Virus record (IMG/VR): IMGVR_UViG_3300025853_005465 | Coordinates: 1 to 34,067 of that record | Source of the DNA: a virus | Strand: one strand, 5' to 3' | Length of the DNA: 34,067 nucleotides | Part shown: piece after piece, positions 16,301 to 23,487 of the stretch | How the letters are laid out: each line of letters starts with the position of its first letter | How positions within the stretch are numbered: the first letter of the stretch is position 1 | The notes under the pieces: generated by a model | Seen by the model: only the letters and a program-made list of their open reading frames with translations | Databases searched by the model: none | Told to the model about the DNA's origin: nothing | Program-made: the position numbers and the translations under genes

Positions 16301-18953
16301 TATTGATTCTTACAATACTATAAAAGAACCTATCCAAAGAATATATGGCGAAATAATTTCTGGAGAACGGCAAGGTAAAGAACTAGATGAAGTCCTTTCT
16401 AGTGCCGCAGAGCAAGCTTTAATATCTTTAGGCGCTCCTTATGCTGAACAGTCCATTCTAACAGAAGCTATTGTTGATATAGGCAGGGGTGTTATAGGAA
16501 GATTTGAAGATACAACAGTTAGAGCCGCAGATGGTACTGTACTAACAGAACCGGAAATGCCTTTGGGTGAATTCTGGGGGAACGCGGCGATAGAGCTATT
16601 AAAGACCTTTGAGCCGGGAACAATGACAGGCATAAGAAATATTTTTTCTGATGAAAAGAAAGCCGCCTTTGACAGACCTAGAAAAGATCCTTATTTAGAA
16701 ACGCTCGCTCTTGCTGGATTCAGAATAACACCAAGGAATGATGATGAGACTGTTTATTCTGCCGCCAGAAATTATCTAGGTAGAAGGGGTAATCAGTCTT
16801 CAACTACGCCCAGCTTTAATAAAGATGAAGCAGAAATCCTAGAGTCTTTTCAAAGAAGGCTTGCTGGTGATTACAAGGCCCAACAAGACTTGTATGACAC
16901 AGTTCGTAGATCTAGGCTTTTGATTGGGGATGTGGCTACTGAATATGAATTAAGAAGGGCGGGTATTGGAACCGATCAAAGGGTAGCTTTGTTTAACAAT
17001 CGTCCTTACTTTACAGACTACGTAAAAAATAACTATCTTGATCTTGTAAGAAAGACAGGAATTACAGACCAAGAAAAATACTCTGCTTATGTACAAAACC
17101 TATACAGCATTCAAAATGCTTATGAGCAAACACCGCTTACGAAAGTTGAGGAGCGTCCAAGACCTCCTTTGAGATCTGCTTATGGTAAAGGCGGTGAAGT
17201 CTACAACGTCCCTCAAGTCCCTGTAGAGCCTGATGAGCGCATAGACAAGATGACAGGACGGCCCTACAACCAGCAGGCTGGTGGGGCTTTCATAGATGAA
17301 GAAGATCGTTCAGGCTTTGCGGCTGGTGCGCTTGTTAAGCAACTGTCTAGGGTACTGTCTAAGGCCGGTACTGAGCCAGCAGTCAATCGTGAGTTAGTTA
17401 AAGAAGACTATGTAGATTTTAGATCTGCTTTTGAGTCTATCGACAACCCTGAAGAGTGGCAGGCTCAGGTAAAAGAAGCCGTAAAACAAAATCGGGCTGT
17501 TGATCCGGTTGTAATTACTCCTGAACTAGAAGAGTCTGCAAAACAATTTGAGGCTGGCTTGATTACTCGTGGTGAACACCTTGAAAATATTGAGATGTTT
17601 AAGCCTATTAGCGAGTATACAAACCTACCTGTAGATCCTACAAATAAAGAACTTGTTTTTTCTCTCAAGCCTGACCAAAGAGAGAACGGTAAGTTTGTTT
17701 TGAATACAAAAGCCGCCGAAGACTTTGGAGTTTCTAAAGCAGAGCTTGCAAAAGGCGACAAATTTAACGGCAGGCTAGACATTCCTGCCTATAAAGCCTA
17801 CGACACTTGGATTGTTGCTGGTACTTCTAAGCCGGGGCAAGGTACAACTTACGCAAAGGCTGTTCACTATGAAGGAAAAGATGGTAAACCCGTAAGATTT
17901 CTTGCTAGTGAAGCAAAGGGTATGCGTATTTTAAAGGGCGAGGATGAAAAGACAGGCTATGCAACAGTCTCTGGCTGGGTAAAAGACCTAGATGCAGAAA
18001 AGATACGGATGCAGGCAGAGCTATATCTAAATGATCCTGATTGGACGCAAGTAGGTTTTGATCCGCGTAGACAAACTCCGTTCTATGTTCGCGAAGAGGG
18101 TAAGTTGAAGGGGGTTCCGGTTACAGAAGCAGACGAGGTTATTCAAATAGGCCCGTTGGTTCTTGCTAAAAATGTTGTAATGGATTTAGAAAGAACTAGC
18201 TTGGCTAGTGGCGGTAGTTTATTAACCAAAGTTTCTCGTTTGATGGAAGAAGGCGCAGAAAAGTTTTTTGGTATTGGAACAGAAGATCTACGACGAAATG
18301 AAGCAGAAGCTATAGCTCTTGTAAATCGTCTTGTTGATGAAGGCGCTTTGCACGAAAGAGAAAGGGTGAAGGTTGAAGATGGGCGTGTGATGGCTGGAGA
18401 TGTATTTAACGCCGCTAATCATATGCTATTGGCTAAGATGGCAGGCGATAACAGTTTAGCCAGAGCCGCTTTACAGGGTAAAGAATATGTCCAGCAGGCT
18501 TTTGGAGACACAGGCTTTCATGGCGCAGTAGGTGATAGACAAAACAACGCTATGGGCTTTGATCTATATGACAAGGCTCAAGGAGATCCTGCTGTATTTG
18601 AAAGTTTTGTAGCAGAGAATTTAGTAGAAAGGTTTGGTAAAAGCAAAGGAGGCATTACAAGACGCTTTGCAGTTGCCAAGGGTGGCAAGATCGACAAGAA
18701 GAAGATGGCCTGTAACAAGCCTAAGCGCACACCTAGCCATCCTAAGAAGTCTCACGTTGTCAAAGCCTGCGAAGGCGGTAAAGAAAAAATAATTCGTTTT
18801 GGTGAGCAGGGCGCTAAGACTGCTGGCAAACCAAAGGCTGGTGAATCTGCACGTATGAAGGCCAAGCGCAAGAGCTTCAAAGCCCGTCATGCTAGAAACA
18901 TCAAGCGCGGAAAGATGTCTGCGGCTTATTGGGCTGATAAGGTCAAGTGGTAA
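13359..18953 (+). CDS. Giant virion protein (1864 aa), putative ejection protein with basic C-terminal module
   Basis: The start is ATG 13359, with GAGAG upstream. Residues 1-45 form a small charged domain (VTLASGRVVYVVHDGTLSDD), then a Pro/Glu linker (EPEEAPEPVQEPSEPPEEN). Residues about 160-205 contain hydrophobic helices (GGASMILPYFVVGAGAYK). The regions THMRNIFGGAQFGLANG (about 718-735) and VGNFPAFPSEIIRTSINIV (about 876-895) are signatures I recall from giant proteins of marine podoviruses. Residues about 1468-1605 form a further conserved-looking domain (DIPAYKAYDTWIVAG, WVKDLDAEKIRM). From about 1772 onward the protein is a Lys/Arg-rich module with four Cys-containing motifs ending SAAYWADKVKW. 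It is most likely the largest internal/ejection protein, analogous to T7 gp16. No lytic transglycosylase motif is obvious. Confidence 0.75.
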   Translation: MAKRYRTEVTLASGRVVYVVHDGTLSDDEIKARAKEQGLLEAFKKEPEEAPEPVQEPSEPPEENLAADLTQTLTRTAMGPVELGQDILNAAWKNPLGIAGNMLGVKNEEGELVPEETITKFKNLLVDNLSQGMQAYGADVEKEDIIEPETGDYKEYSTLAGGASMILPYFVVGAGAYKTAKPFVESVSKLPQLAQTLMAGGMASVITENALYSDDPSETIAGFVSDLDEEGVIQLKQNTKDFVEFFQIKEDDDALDKRIKLSLEAMFLSGAFDLGLEGLKLTAKGGTALGARMLEVFGVLKGQKLSPEEQAEQALKMLKEAREEIQISRIEPTDTMKFSETPEGLAQVEMQQSSFINRFLGSLFTSRGYFTPLAFNMHRDKEYATRQIIQESENIAMRLQRSLNSLEEKGEVTDKVRQALTTAYDFDPKATLQFKANKMGLPVEVAENVLEARELIDSLSSRIVNSNIPDSNVKKTIEDNVGQYLRQSYRMFEDAGYTPDDAVVKRFVQQIQNMKMKTAMEAGPITPDEIKRMGEEAQGIVDSILDGVKGSRGDVLKFFRNTTAENRKILLERQDLSKTAKEFFGEIENPSEDVILTVTKMARLVENNRFNENLKSAALGKYLFEKEVIDPKTGNVISGGPVTRTSERTGRSIKYNAKLDIPGSPLDGMYTTPQVKAALEGLQDDFLAGSDGMVATALRIFSRLKGETQKSKTVRSIGTHMRNIFGGAQFGLANGMIYPFHSGSNSLKAIANQQGWFFDDKSLTDSYQRYTRLGVINTSVKVNEYRRALRDFNIDPKGFIDRLPIKNLKKIDEGAEAVYMGTDDFYKMNAFEYELKTLKKAFPDESEEVLEMRAAQIIRNTFPNYDLVPPFVKNLRYLFVGNFPAFPSEIIRTSINIVKQAAEEINSGNRVIAARGAKRLTGFTLLPTVGFEGASTASEYLMGFDEAEAEAAQANSETPWSKATRIHAMVDGKPATIDTRFIDSYNTIKEPIQRIYGEIISGERQGKELDEVLSSAAEQALISLGAPYAEQSILTEAIVDIGRGVIGRFEDTTVRAADGTVLTEPEMPLGEFWGNAAIELLKTFEPGTMTGIRNIFSDEKKAAFDRPRKDPYLETLALAGFRITPRNDDETVYSAARNYLGRRGNQSSTTPSFNKDEAEILESFQRRLAGDYKAQQDLYDTVRRSRLLIGDVATEYELRRAGIGTDQRVALFNNRPYFTDYVKNNYLDLVRKTGITDQEKYSAYVQNLYSIQNAYEQTPLTKVEERPRPPLRSAYGKGGEVYNVPQVPVEPDERIDKMTGRPYNQQAGGAFIDEEDRSGFAAGALVKQLSRVLSKAGTEPAVNRELVKEDYVDFRSAFESIDNPEEWQAQVKEAVKQNRAVDPVVITPELEESAKQFEAGLITRGEHLENIEMFKPISEYTNLPVDPTNKELVFSLKPDQRENGKFVLNTKAAEDFGVSKAELAKGDKFNGRLDIPAYKAYDTWIVAGTSKPGQGTTYAKAVHYEGKDGKPVRFLASEAKGMRILKGEDEKTGYATVSGWVKDLDAEKIRMQAELYLNDPDWTQVGFDPRRQTPFYVREEGKLKGVPVTEADEVIQIGPLVLAKNVVMDLERTSLASGGSLLTKVSRLMEEGAEKFFGIGTEDLRRNEAEAIALVNRLVDEGALHERERVKVEDGRVMAGDVFNAANHMLLAKMAGDNSLARAALQGKEYVQQAFGDTGFHGAVGDRQNNAMGFDLYDKAQGDPAVFESFVAENLVERFGKSKGGITRRFAVAKGGKIDKKKMACNKPKRTPSHPKKSHVVKACEGGKEKIIRFGEQGAKTAGKPKAGESARMKAKRKSFKARHARNIKRGKMSAAYWADKVKW

Positions 18954-19213
18954 CGCTCAGTAAGATTGTGTGGCACGATGCCTCTGGAGGCTCTAACATG
19001 GGCTGGAGAGACATCAACGAACTCAAACAAATCACAGCGGCTGTTGCAGTCTCTTGTGGTATGATAATCCATGAGGACGATGACCTTATAATTATATGTC
19101 CTCATATGTTGCTTGAGGATGGTAAAGCCATACAAGGTGATGCAGAGATAGCCATTCCAAAGGCTTGGATAATTTCAAACGAAAAACTATTGGCGCTACC
19201 GCCGGGAGATTAA
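18947..19213 (+). CDS. Small conserved phage protein, unknown function
   Basis: An 88-aa acidic protein. GTG 18947 overlaps the last codons of the giant gene. An internal GTG at 18968 would cut into the conserved-looking start VWHDASGGSNMGWRDI, so the upstream start is preferred. The pattern W-x-D-x-x-GG-x-x-x-GWR, followed by a strand-rich body (GMIIHEDDDLIIIC, AEIAIPKAWIIS), is one I recall from small proteins in many tailed phages, usually without a function. It is probably a compact beta-barrel-like fold. The position after the virion genes may reflect a regulatory or morphogenetic role; nothing stronger can be said. Confidence 0.6.
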   Translation: MVTLSKIVWHDASGGSNMGWRDINELKQITAAVAVSCGMIIHEDDDLIIICPHMLLEDGKAIQGDAEIAIPKAWIISNEKLLALPPGD

Positions 19214-19216
19214 GTT

Positions 19217-19570
19217 ATGGCAGTTTTTAAAAGTGTAAAAGATATGGAAAATTTTGCTAATACCGCACAGACGGCTATAAAGCTTGGGGGCTATGCAAGA
19301 TTAGCATTAAACCCCACACCGCTAGGGGTTGGAATGGCTGTTGCCGACGCAATATCCAAAGAGGCGACAGGTAAGTCTTTGGCAGGCCATGTTTTTGGTG
19401 GCTCTAAAACAAAGAAGCCGACTTCTGCTGTTACGCCAAGTTTAAGGGCAATGAACGAAGCTGAACAAGCAATGGCAAAGCAAGAAATGAAACAGCGAAA
19501 AACTGTTGCTAAGGGTGGGGCTATCTATTATAAGTCTATATCAGATATGGAGTCCAAGGGTGGTCGCTAA
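19217..19570 (+). CDS. Small late basic protein, unknown
   Basis: A 117-aa protein with GGGAG upstream of ATG 19217. A helical/hydrophobic middle (LGGYARLALNPTPLGVGMAV) is followed by a basic C-terminal half. The motif VFKSVKDMEN near the start is echoed by YYKSISDMES near the end, a small internal repeat. The segment VAKGGAIYY resembles VAKGGKIDK in the C-terminal module of the 1864-aa protein. No family is recognised. It overlaps the next gene by 11 bases, consistent with one transcript. Confidence 0.6.
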   Translation: MAVFKSVKDMENFANTAQTAIKLGGYARLALNPTPLGVGMAVADAISKEATGKSLAGHVFGGSKTKKPTSAVTPSLRAMNEAEQAMAKQEMKQRKTVAKGGAIYYKSISDMESKGGR

Positions 19571-19742
19571 AAAGAGTAGAGTAAATGAAGCAGGAAACTA
19601 CACTAAGCCAGCGTTACGCAAGCGTCTGTTTGAAAAGATTAAGGCGGGTAGCAAAGGCGGTAAGGCAGGCCAGTGGTCAGCACGTAAAGCTCAGATGCTT
19701 GCTAAAGCCTACAAAGAAGCAGGCGGTGGCTACAAAGGCTAA
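19560..19742 (+). CDS. Small basic conserved marine-phage protein (60 aa)
   Basis: The best start is GTG 19560, with GGAG at 19550-19553. It yields a 60-aa Lys/Arg/Gly-rich protein: VAKKSRVNEAGNYTKPALRK, then FEKIKAGSKGGKAGQWSARK and QMLAKAYKEAGGGYKG. The motifs NYTKPALRKRLF and GQWSARKAQMLAK form a compact family I recall in marine phages and some bacteria; its role is not known to me. High basicity and small size suggest binding to DNA or RNA. The upstream extension of the frame is an antiphase shadow of the previous gene and is excluded. Confidence 0.65.
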   Translation: MVAKKSRVNEAGNYTKPALRKRLFEKIKAGSKGGKAGQWSARKAQMLAKAYKEAGGGYKG

Positions 19743-19774
19743 GTTTTATATCAAACTGTATAAGAGGAATTTGT

Positions 19775-20083
19775 ATGGCACTTAAAAAGTCTCAGCAATC
19801 TTTAGAGAACTGGACAAAAGAAGATTGGGGAACTAAGTCTGGTAAGCCTTCTACGCAAGGCCCAAAGGCTACAGGTGAACGCTATCTTCCTAGAAGTGCT
19901 AGAGAATCACTAAGCTCTTCTGAGTATGCCGCAACGTCTGCCAAAAAGAGGGCTGATACTGCGGCAGGCAAACAGTTTTCTCAACAGCCTAAGAAGATTG
20001 CTCAGAAAACTAAGCGCCATAGATCTACTGCAAAGCATGGTGGGCTAATGAAGAACGCTATGCCCAGAGGAAAGCCCTGCTAG
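19775..20083 (+). CDS. Small basic conserved marine-phage protein (102 aa)
   Basis: A 102-aa, very basic protein with AGAGGAA six bases before ATG 19775. The motifs LKKSQQSLENWTKEDWGTKS, GKPSTQGPKATGERYLP and SLSSSEYAATSAKKRADT are typical of a small protein family I remember from marine viruses, with unknown biochemical role. The C-terminus (RHRSTAKHGGLMKNAMPRGK) is Lys/Arg/Gly rich. It may condense or package DNA, given its charge and its place at the end of the late operon. Its TAG stop lies inside a CTAG shared with the stop of the convergent protease gene. Confidence 0.65.
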   Translation: MALKKSQQSLENWTKEDWGTKSGKPSTQGPKATGERYLPRSARESLSSSEYAATSAKKRADTAAGKQFSQQPKKIAQKTKRHRSTAKHGGLMKNAMPRGKPC

Positions 20084-21369
20084 TCTATAACTTCTATACC
20101 AATACGCCTAGCTCTAGACATCACAGGCCGTAGCCTAGCGTCTGGATCTACGTACTTGTTCTCGTCGTGAATCAACGACACATTATATCTAACTCTATTG
20201 AGCGCATGAGCAGTGTCTGACCACTCTATGCCGCCTGCTAATACGTCTGTATACCACACATCAAAGATTTCATCGCAGTATAATTTAGAATTAGAATGAA
20301 ACCATCCTTCGTAACCATACGACATTAGATCATCTTTAGTCCCGCAGATATCATTCCAGCCGTGTCCAAAGTCAGGGAAGATATAGCCCCTTGCCTGCCA
20401 TGATTGATTCTCAGGGCCGTGTGCAAGCCCTACTGAATGTCCAATCTCATGGAGATCTGTATAAATATTACAGCGGCTCATAGAATAGGGCGGCTTGCCC
20501 TCAGAAAAATAGGTTGTTACTTTAGCAACGCCGCAAGTATCTGGATAAGATATACCATAGGCTAACACTACATCAACAGGAAGACCCGTTGTTATACTTG
20601 ATATGCTTCGCAAGTCATGGTAGTGCGTTGACCATACTTTACTAAGTTTATATCTTATATGGACGCCAGATCTTTCATAAACTTTATTATACTTTTCTAC
20701 GCGGCCTTGCCACTTGTCCCATTGATTGTTAGTTTCATCTAACTCTTCAAGAATACCAACAGCAAGATCTTCTCCATGCTTGGAGTGGGAAGCATATACA
20801 AGTATACCTAACTCCCACGTTACAATTCTATCGTCATCTTCCCCATAGTAAATAAGTTCTTGACCGCCCTTTTGTGTATGGCCTTCGCAATCAATGCGAG
20901 TACTACTACCATACCATCTAGGCTCGTCTACAAACTCACAGATAGGTTCTTCTTCTATACGGAATTGTATTTCTTGTCTACCTAGCGTAAAGATACCATC
21001 GCCTGTACGACCATCTCCATAGATCTTTACAGTGCAACAGCCTTCACGCTCTGCATAACCCATAGATGTTTTATGGTGTACCATGCCCCAGCCTTCTTCG
21101 CGGCCCAGCATATCTTTATAATCTACGTTGACTATGGCAGGATCAAACCTGTCTCCAGCATCTTTAACCATCGACAGGTTTAGATAGCGACGATAGCCAC
21201 ACCTCCAAGATCTAGGATTTTTTGTTGTGTAGCGATTGCCGTCAGCGTCTTCGTAGATAAACCACTCTACCCCCAGATAATCTTTAGAACAACCAGAGTT
21301 TATTAAGGTATCAGTATTCGCCATCGGCGCAGATACCAGCATAAACGCAAATAGAATATATTTAAACAT
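20080..21369 (-). CDS. Secreted metzincin-type zinc metalloprotease
   Basis: A 429-aa protein. An N-terminal signal peptide (MFKYILFAFMLVSAPMA, cleavage near residue 17) has no convincing lipobox, so soluble export is expected. Residues 307-317 read HEIGHSVGLAH, the full metzincin HExxHxxGxxH motif: zinc ligands H307, H311 and H317, catalytic E308. A Met-turn candidate LMSYG follows with M349, 32 residues later. Ten cysteines (27, 57, 111, 112, 144, 161, 279, 300, 342, 365) suggest disulfides outside the cytoplasm. The N-terminal about 190 residues are beta-rich with no family I recognise and may be a prodomain or binding domain. The start is coupled to the upstream gene (TGATG). It is the last gene of the replication strand. 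The target is unknown: an envelope protein, superinfection receptor or extracellular substrate are all possible. Confidence 0.8.
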   Translation of the reverse strand: MFKYILFAFMLVSAPMANTDTLINSGCSKDYLGVEWFIYEDADGNRYTTKNPRSWRCGYRRYLNLSMVKDAGDRFDPAIVNVDYKDMLGREEGWGMVHHKTSMGYAEREGCCTVKIYGDGRTGDGIFTLGRQEIQFRIEEEPICEFVDEPRWYGSSTRIDCEGHTQKGGQELIYYGEDDDRIVTWELGILVYASHSKHGEDLAVGILEELDETNNQWDKWQGRVEKYNKVYERSGVHIRYKLSKVWSTHYHDLRSISSITTGLPVDVVLAYGISYPDTCGVAKVTTYFSEGKPPYSMSRCNIYTDLHEIGHSVGLAHGPENQSWQARGYIFPDFGHGWNDICGTKDDLMSYGYEGWFHSNSKLYCDEIFDVWYTDVLAGGIEWSDTAHALNRVRYNVSLIHDENKYVDPDARLRPVMSRARRIGIEVID

Positions 21370-21596
21370 CAGAGTATTCTATTGATGGCGTCTATGTCTG
21401 TCTCAATCTTTGAGTGCATATCTCCGGTATGTTCTTTAAAGGACTTTATTGCCGCACGAACCAGTATCTGAGTTTCTTCCTCACGAAATATCTTAGCGAT
21501 ATGTTCGTCAGGAAGTTCAGTAGCTTCGGTGACAAAAAGCCCTTCTGAATCTATCAGGATGCGGAAGCCTATTATTGTTGCATCCTTCTGAGCCAT
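21369..21596 (-). CDS. Small acidic protein between reductase and protease
   Basis: A 75-aa protein starting at ATG 21596, which overlaps the reductase stop (TAATG); its own stop overlaps the protease start (TGATG). A beta-rich start (DATIIGFRILIDSEGLFVTE) is followed by helices (DEHIAKIFREEETQILVRAA). No family is recognised. Strict coupling on both sides implies coordinated synthesis with the reductase and the protease. Confidence 0.6.
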   Translation of the reverse strand: MAQKDATIIGFRILIDSEGLFVTEATELPDEHIAKIFREEETQILVRAAIKSFKEHTGDMHSKIETDIDAINRIL

Positions 21597-23479
21597 TAGA
21601 GTTCGCAAGCACCGCCAACACAAGCTAGTGTCTGAGCGCCCTCAGTAAAATCATCTGACTCATTAAGATCCCAATTAAATTCTTCTGGGAATCCCTTCAT
21701 CATCTGATTGTATTCTTTCTCTGTGATCTGCTCGTATGGTGCTTGAGCATATGTGTGTTCATCATACGGTAAGAAACTAATACCAGATACTGTATCAAAG
21801 TTATTGTACACCCAATTACCAATCTCAAGGAAATCAGAGTCCCGATAGTATACAGTAATGCTGGGCTTATGCTCACACCAATGTTCTTGATATGCGGCCC
21901 ATAGTTCTAACTGCTCCATACCAGACTGCTCTGAGGCGAACACAGCGCCCTCTGGAGCCTTCTTAGGGAAGGAGAATACCTTAGTACTCGGTGACAAGTT
22001 ATCAAGCTCACAAGGCACACCAGCGTCTTCTAAGACCTTGCACAGTGGATCTCTTACATCAGCCCTGACCCGACGAATATAATAAGGTGCATAGCGTCCG
22101 TGGATGCCTGATGCAGAATCTACCATCTGTGAAACCGTGCCGCTAGGTTTAATACAAGTTATAGCCGCGCTCTGAGGAATACCTAATCTTTCTGCCCAGA
22201 TTTTATTAGTCTCGATAGCCTCATCACGCAGAGTTGTCAGAAGCTTATCAAGATTCTTATTCTCTAAAGTCATAAGAGGATTGTCAAGTATACCAGTAAG
22301 GCTAACGCCCAGCAAAGATTCTTCTTCTGTATTAGTTTTCCAAATACTTCTTAGGTAGCGGAAGTCCGTGAGCGTGGCTTGGAGAGTACCCAAGATAGTC
22401 GCAATTCGTACTTTTCTCCGAAGAGTGTTAAGTGTATCTTTCGGTCTGACGACAACTTCTGAAAGGTTGCAGAATTGATTTGGTCTAAGGATGATTTCAC
22501 TGCATGGGTTCGTTCCGAAATCTCTGTCACTATCTCGTCTACCGTTTCTTGAAGCTTGTTTTTTACTAGCCGCACGGCTGAATATTCCTCGTTCTCCACT
22601 TTGTGATTCATGTAAGCTACTCCATTCGTTAGAAAATAAATTAAAAGAAGGCTTGCTAGTATAGCAGGCACTGTTATTTGCAAGGCCACGCTGTGGTTCT
22701 GTATTGTACCAAGCACCGTGCTTTGCTTGACGGATATCATCATCCGATAAATCAGAGAGGCTGATAAGCGCAGAGCGCCTAACCCCACCTACAACAACTA
22801 TTTGAGCGATTTTACAGCAAAGATCGTGGCATTCAAGGGGCGTAAGCTTTCGTCCAGCCGCTCCTTTAAATAATCTAACTGCAAATTTGAAGAGTTCAAC
22901 AAGAGGTTCTGGGCCACTTGCTCGACCTCCAAAAGTTTTAAGGCTGGAACCCGCAGGTCGAACTCTAGATGTATCCCATTCTGGTATTTGACCTGAATAC
23001 AGCAACGAAACCAATTCCCTAAACGATTTCGCCCATCCAATTTTTGAATCTGGTATATGTATGACTGTATCTGTTGCATGGAAATCCTCTGCAATTTCTG
23101 GAAGCTTAGAAACATACTGCTCTTCAACACTGAAGCCAACGCCTGTACCACACATAAGTACATACATCATCTCGTCAAAAGCACGAGGGCTATCAATAGC
23201 AAGATAACTACAATTAAAGCCTGCTACATTGTCACGATCTAAAGCTTCGCCAGCGGTCATCAAGGCTCGCATGGATGGCATAACTTCCAAGCCATGAATA
23301 GCTTTGTAGATTTCTTTTTGTTCGTCTACATTAAGCTTGTCGCCCCAATAATTTACATAACGATTAACTGTTTCTTCCCATGTCTCGCGGCGTTCTTCGT
23401 GTGGAAGATATCTAGCGTAACGACTCTTGTGAATATAAGACTCATACGAACCAAGTTCATTTGTTTCAAAGGTACTCAT
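21596..23479 (-). CDS. nrdJ: Adenosylcobalamin-dependent ribonucleotide reductase (class II, monomeric)
   Basis: A 627-aa enzyme that reduces ribonucleotides, probably triphosphates, to deoxyribonucleotides using a B12 cofactor. Catalytic landmarks are GFNCSYLAID with C90 (first redox Cys), FGTNPCSEIIL with N324, thiyl-radical C326 and E328, and C337 eleven residues later as second redox Cys. C620 and C625 lie in the C-terminal tail (CVGGACEL) and re-reduce the active site. These spacings match Lactobacillus RTPR (C408/C419; C731/C736). PSGTVSQMVDSASGIHGRYA fits the phosphate-binding region. At 627 aa it is somewhat shorter than RTPR (739 aa). The start has GAGG six bases upstream. It supplies dNTPs for phage DNA synthesis and works without oxygen or an R2 partner. 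Confidence 0.95.
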   Translation of the reverse strand: MSTFETNELGSYESYIHKSRYARYLPHEERRETWEETVNRYVNYWGDKLNVDEQKEIYKAIHGLEVMPSMRALMTAGEALDRDNVAGFNCSYLAIDSPRAFDEMMYVLMCGTGVGFSVEEQYVSKLPEIAEDFHATDTVIHIPDSKIGWAKSFRELVSLLYSGQIPEWDTSRVRPAGSSLKTFGGRASGPEPLVELFKFAVRLFKGAAGRKLTPLECHDLCCKIAQIVVVGGVRRSALISLSDLSDDDIRQAKHGAWYNTEPQRGLANNSACYTSKPSFNLFSNEWSSLHESQSGERGIFSRAASKKQASRNGRRDSDRDFGTNPCSEIILRPNQFCNLSEVVVRPKDTLNTLRRKVRIATILGTLQATLTDFRYLRSIWKTNTEEESLLGVSLTGILDNPLMTLENKNLDKLLTTLRDEAIETNKIWAERLGIPQSAAITCIKPSGTVSQMVDSASGIHGRYAPYYIRRVRADVRDPLCKVLEDAGVPCELDNLSPSTKVFSFPKKAPEGAVFASEQSGMEQLELWAAYQEHWCEHKPSITVYYRDSDFLEIGNWVYNNFDTVSGISFLPYDEHTYAQAPYEQITEKEYNQMMKGFPEEFNWDLNESDDFTEGAQTLACVGGACEL

Positions 23480-23487
23480 CTTTAGCC

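Noticed and set aside
16669-16697. Promoter-like TTGACA-17-TATTTA on the plus strand
   Set aside because: It lies in the middle of the 1864-aa gene with no gene start downstream for more than 2 kb; likely chance.
21289-21305. Possible lipoprotein signal around Cys27 of the metalloprotease
   Set aside because: The residues before the Cys (INSG) lack the required Leu/Val/Ile at -3, and the hydrophobic core ends about ten residues earlier; an ordinary signal peptide fits better.
22351-22788. 145-codon second frame within the reductase gene
   Set aside because: It overlaps catalytic coding sequence in another frame of the same strand, and its predicted protein has no coherent features.
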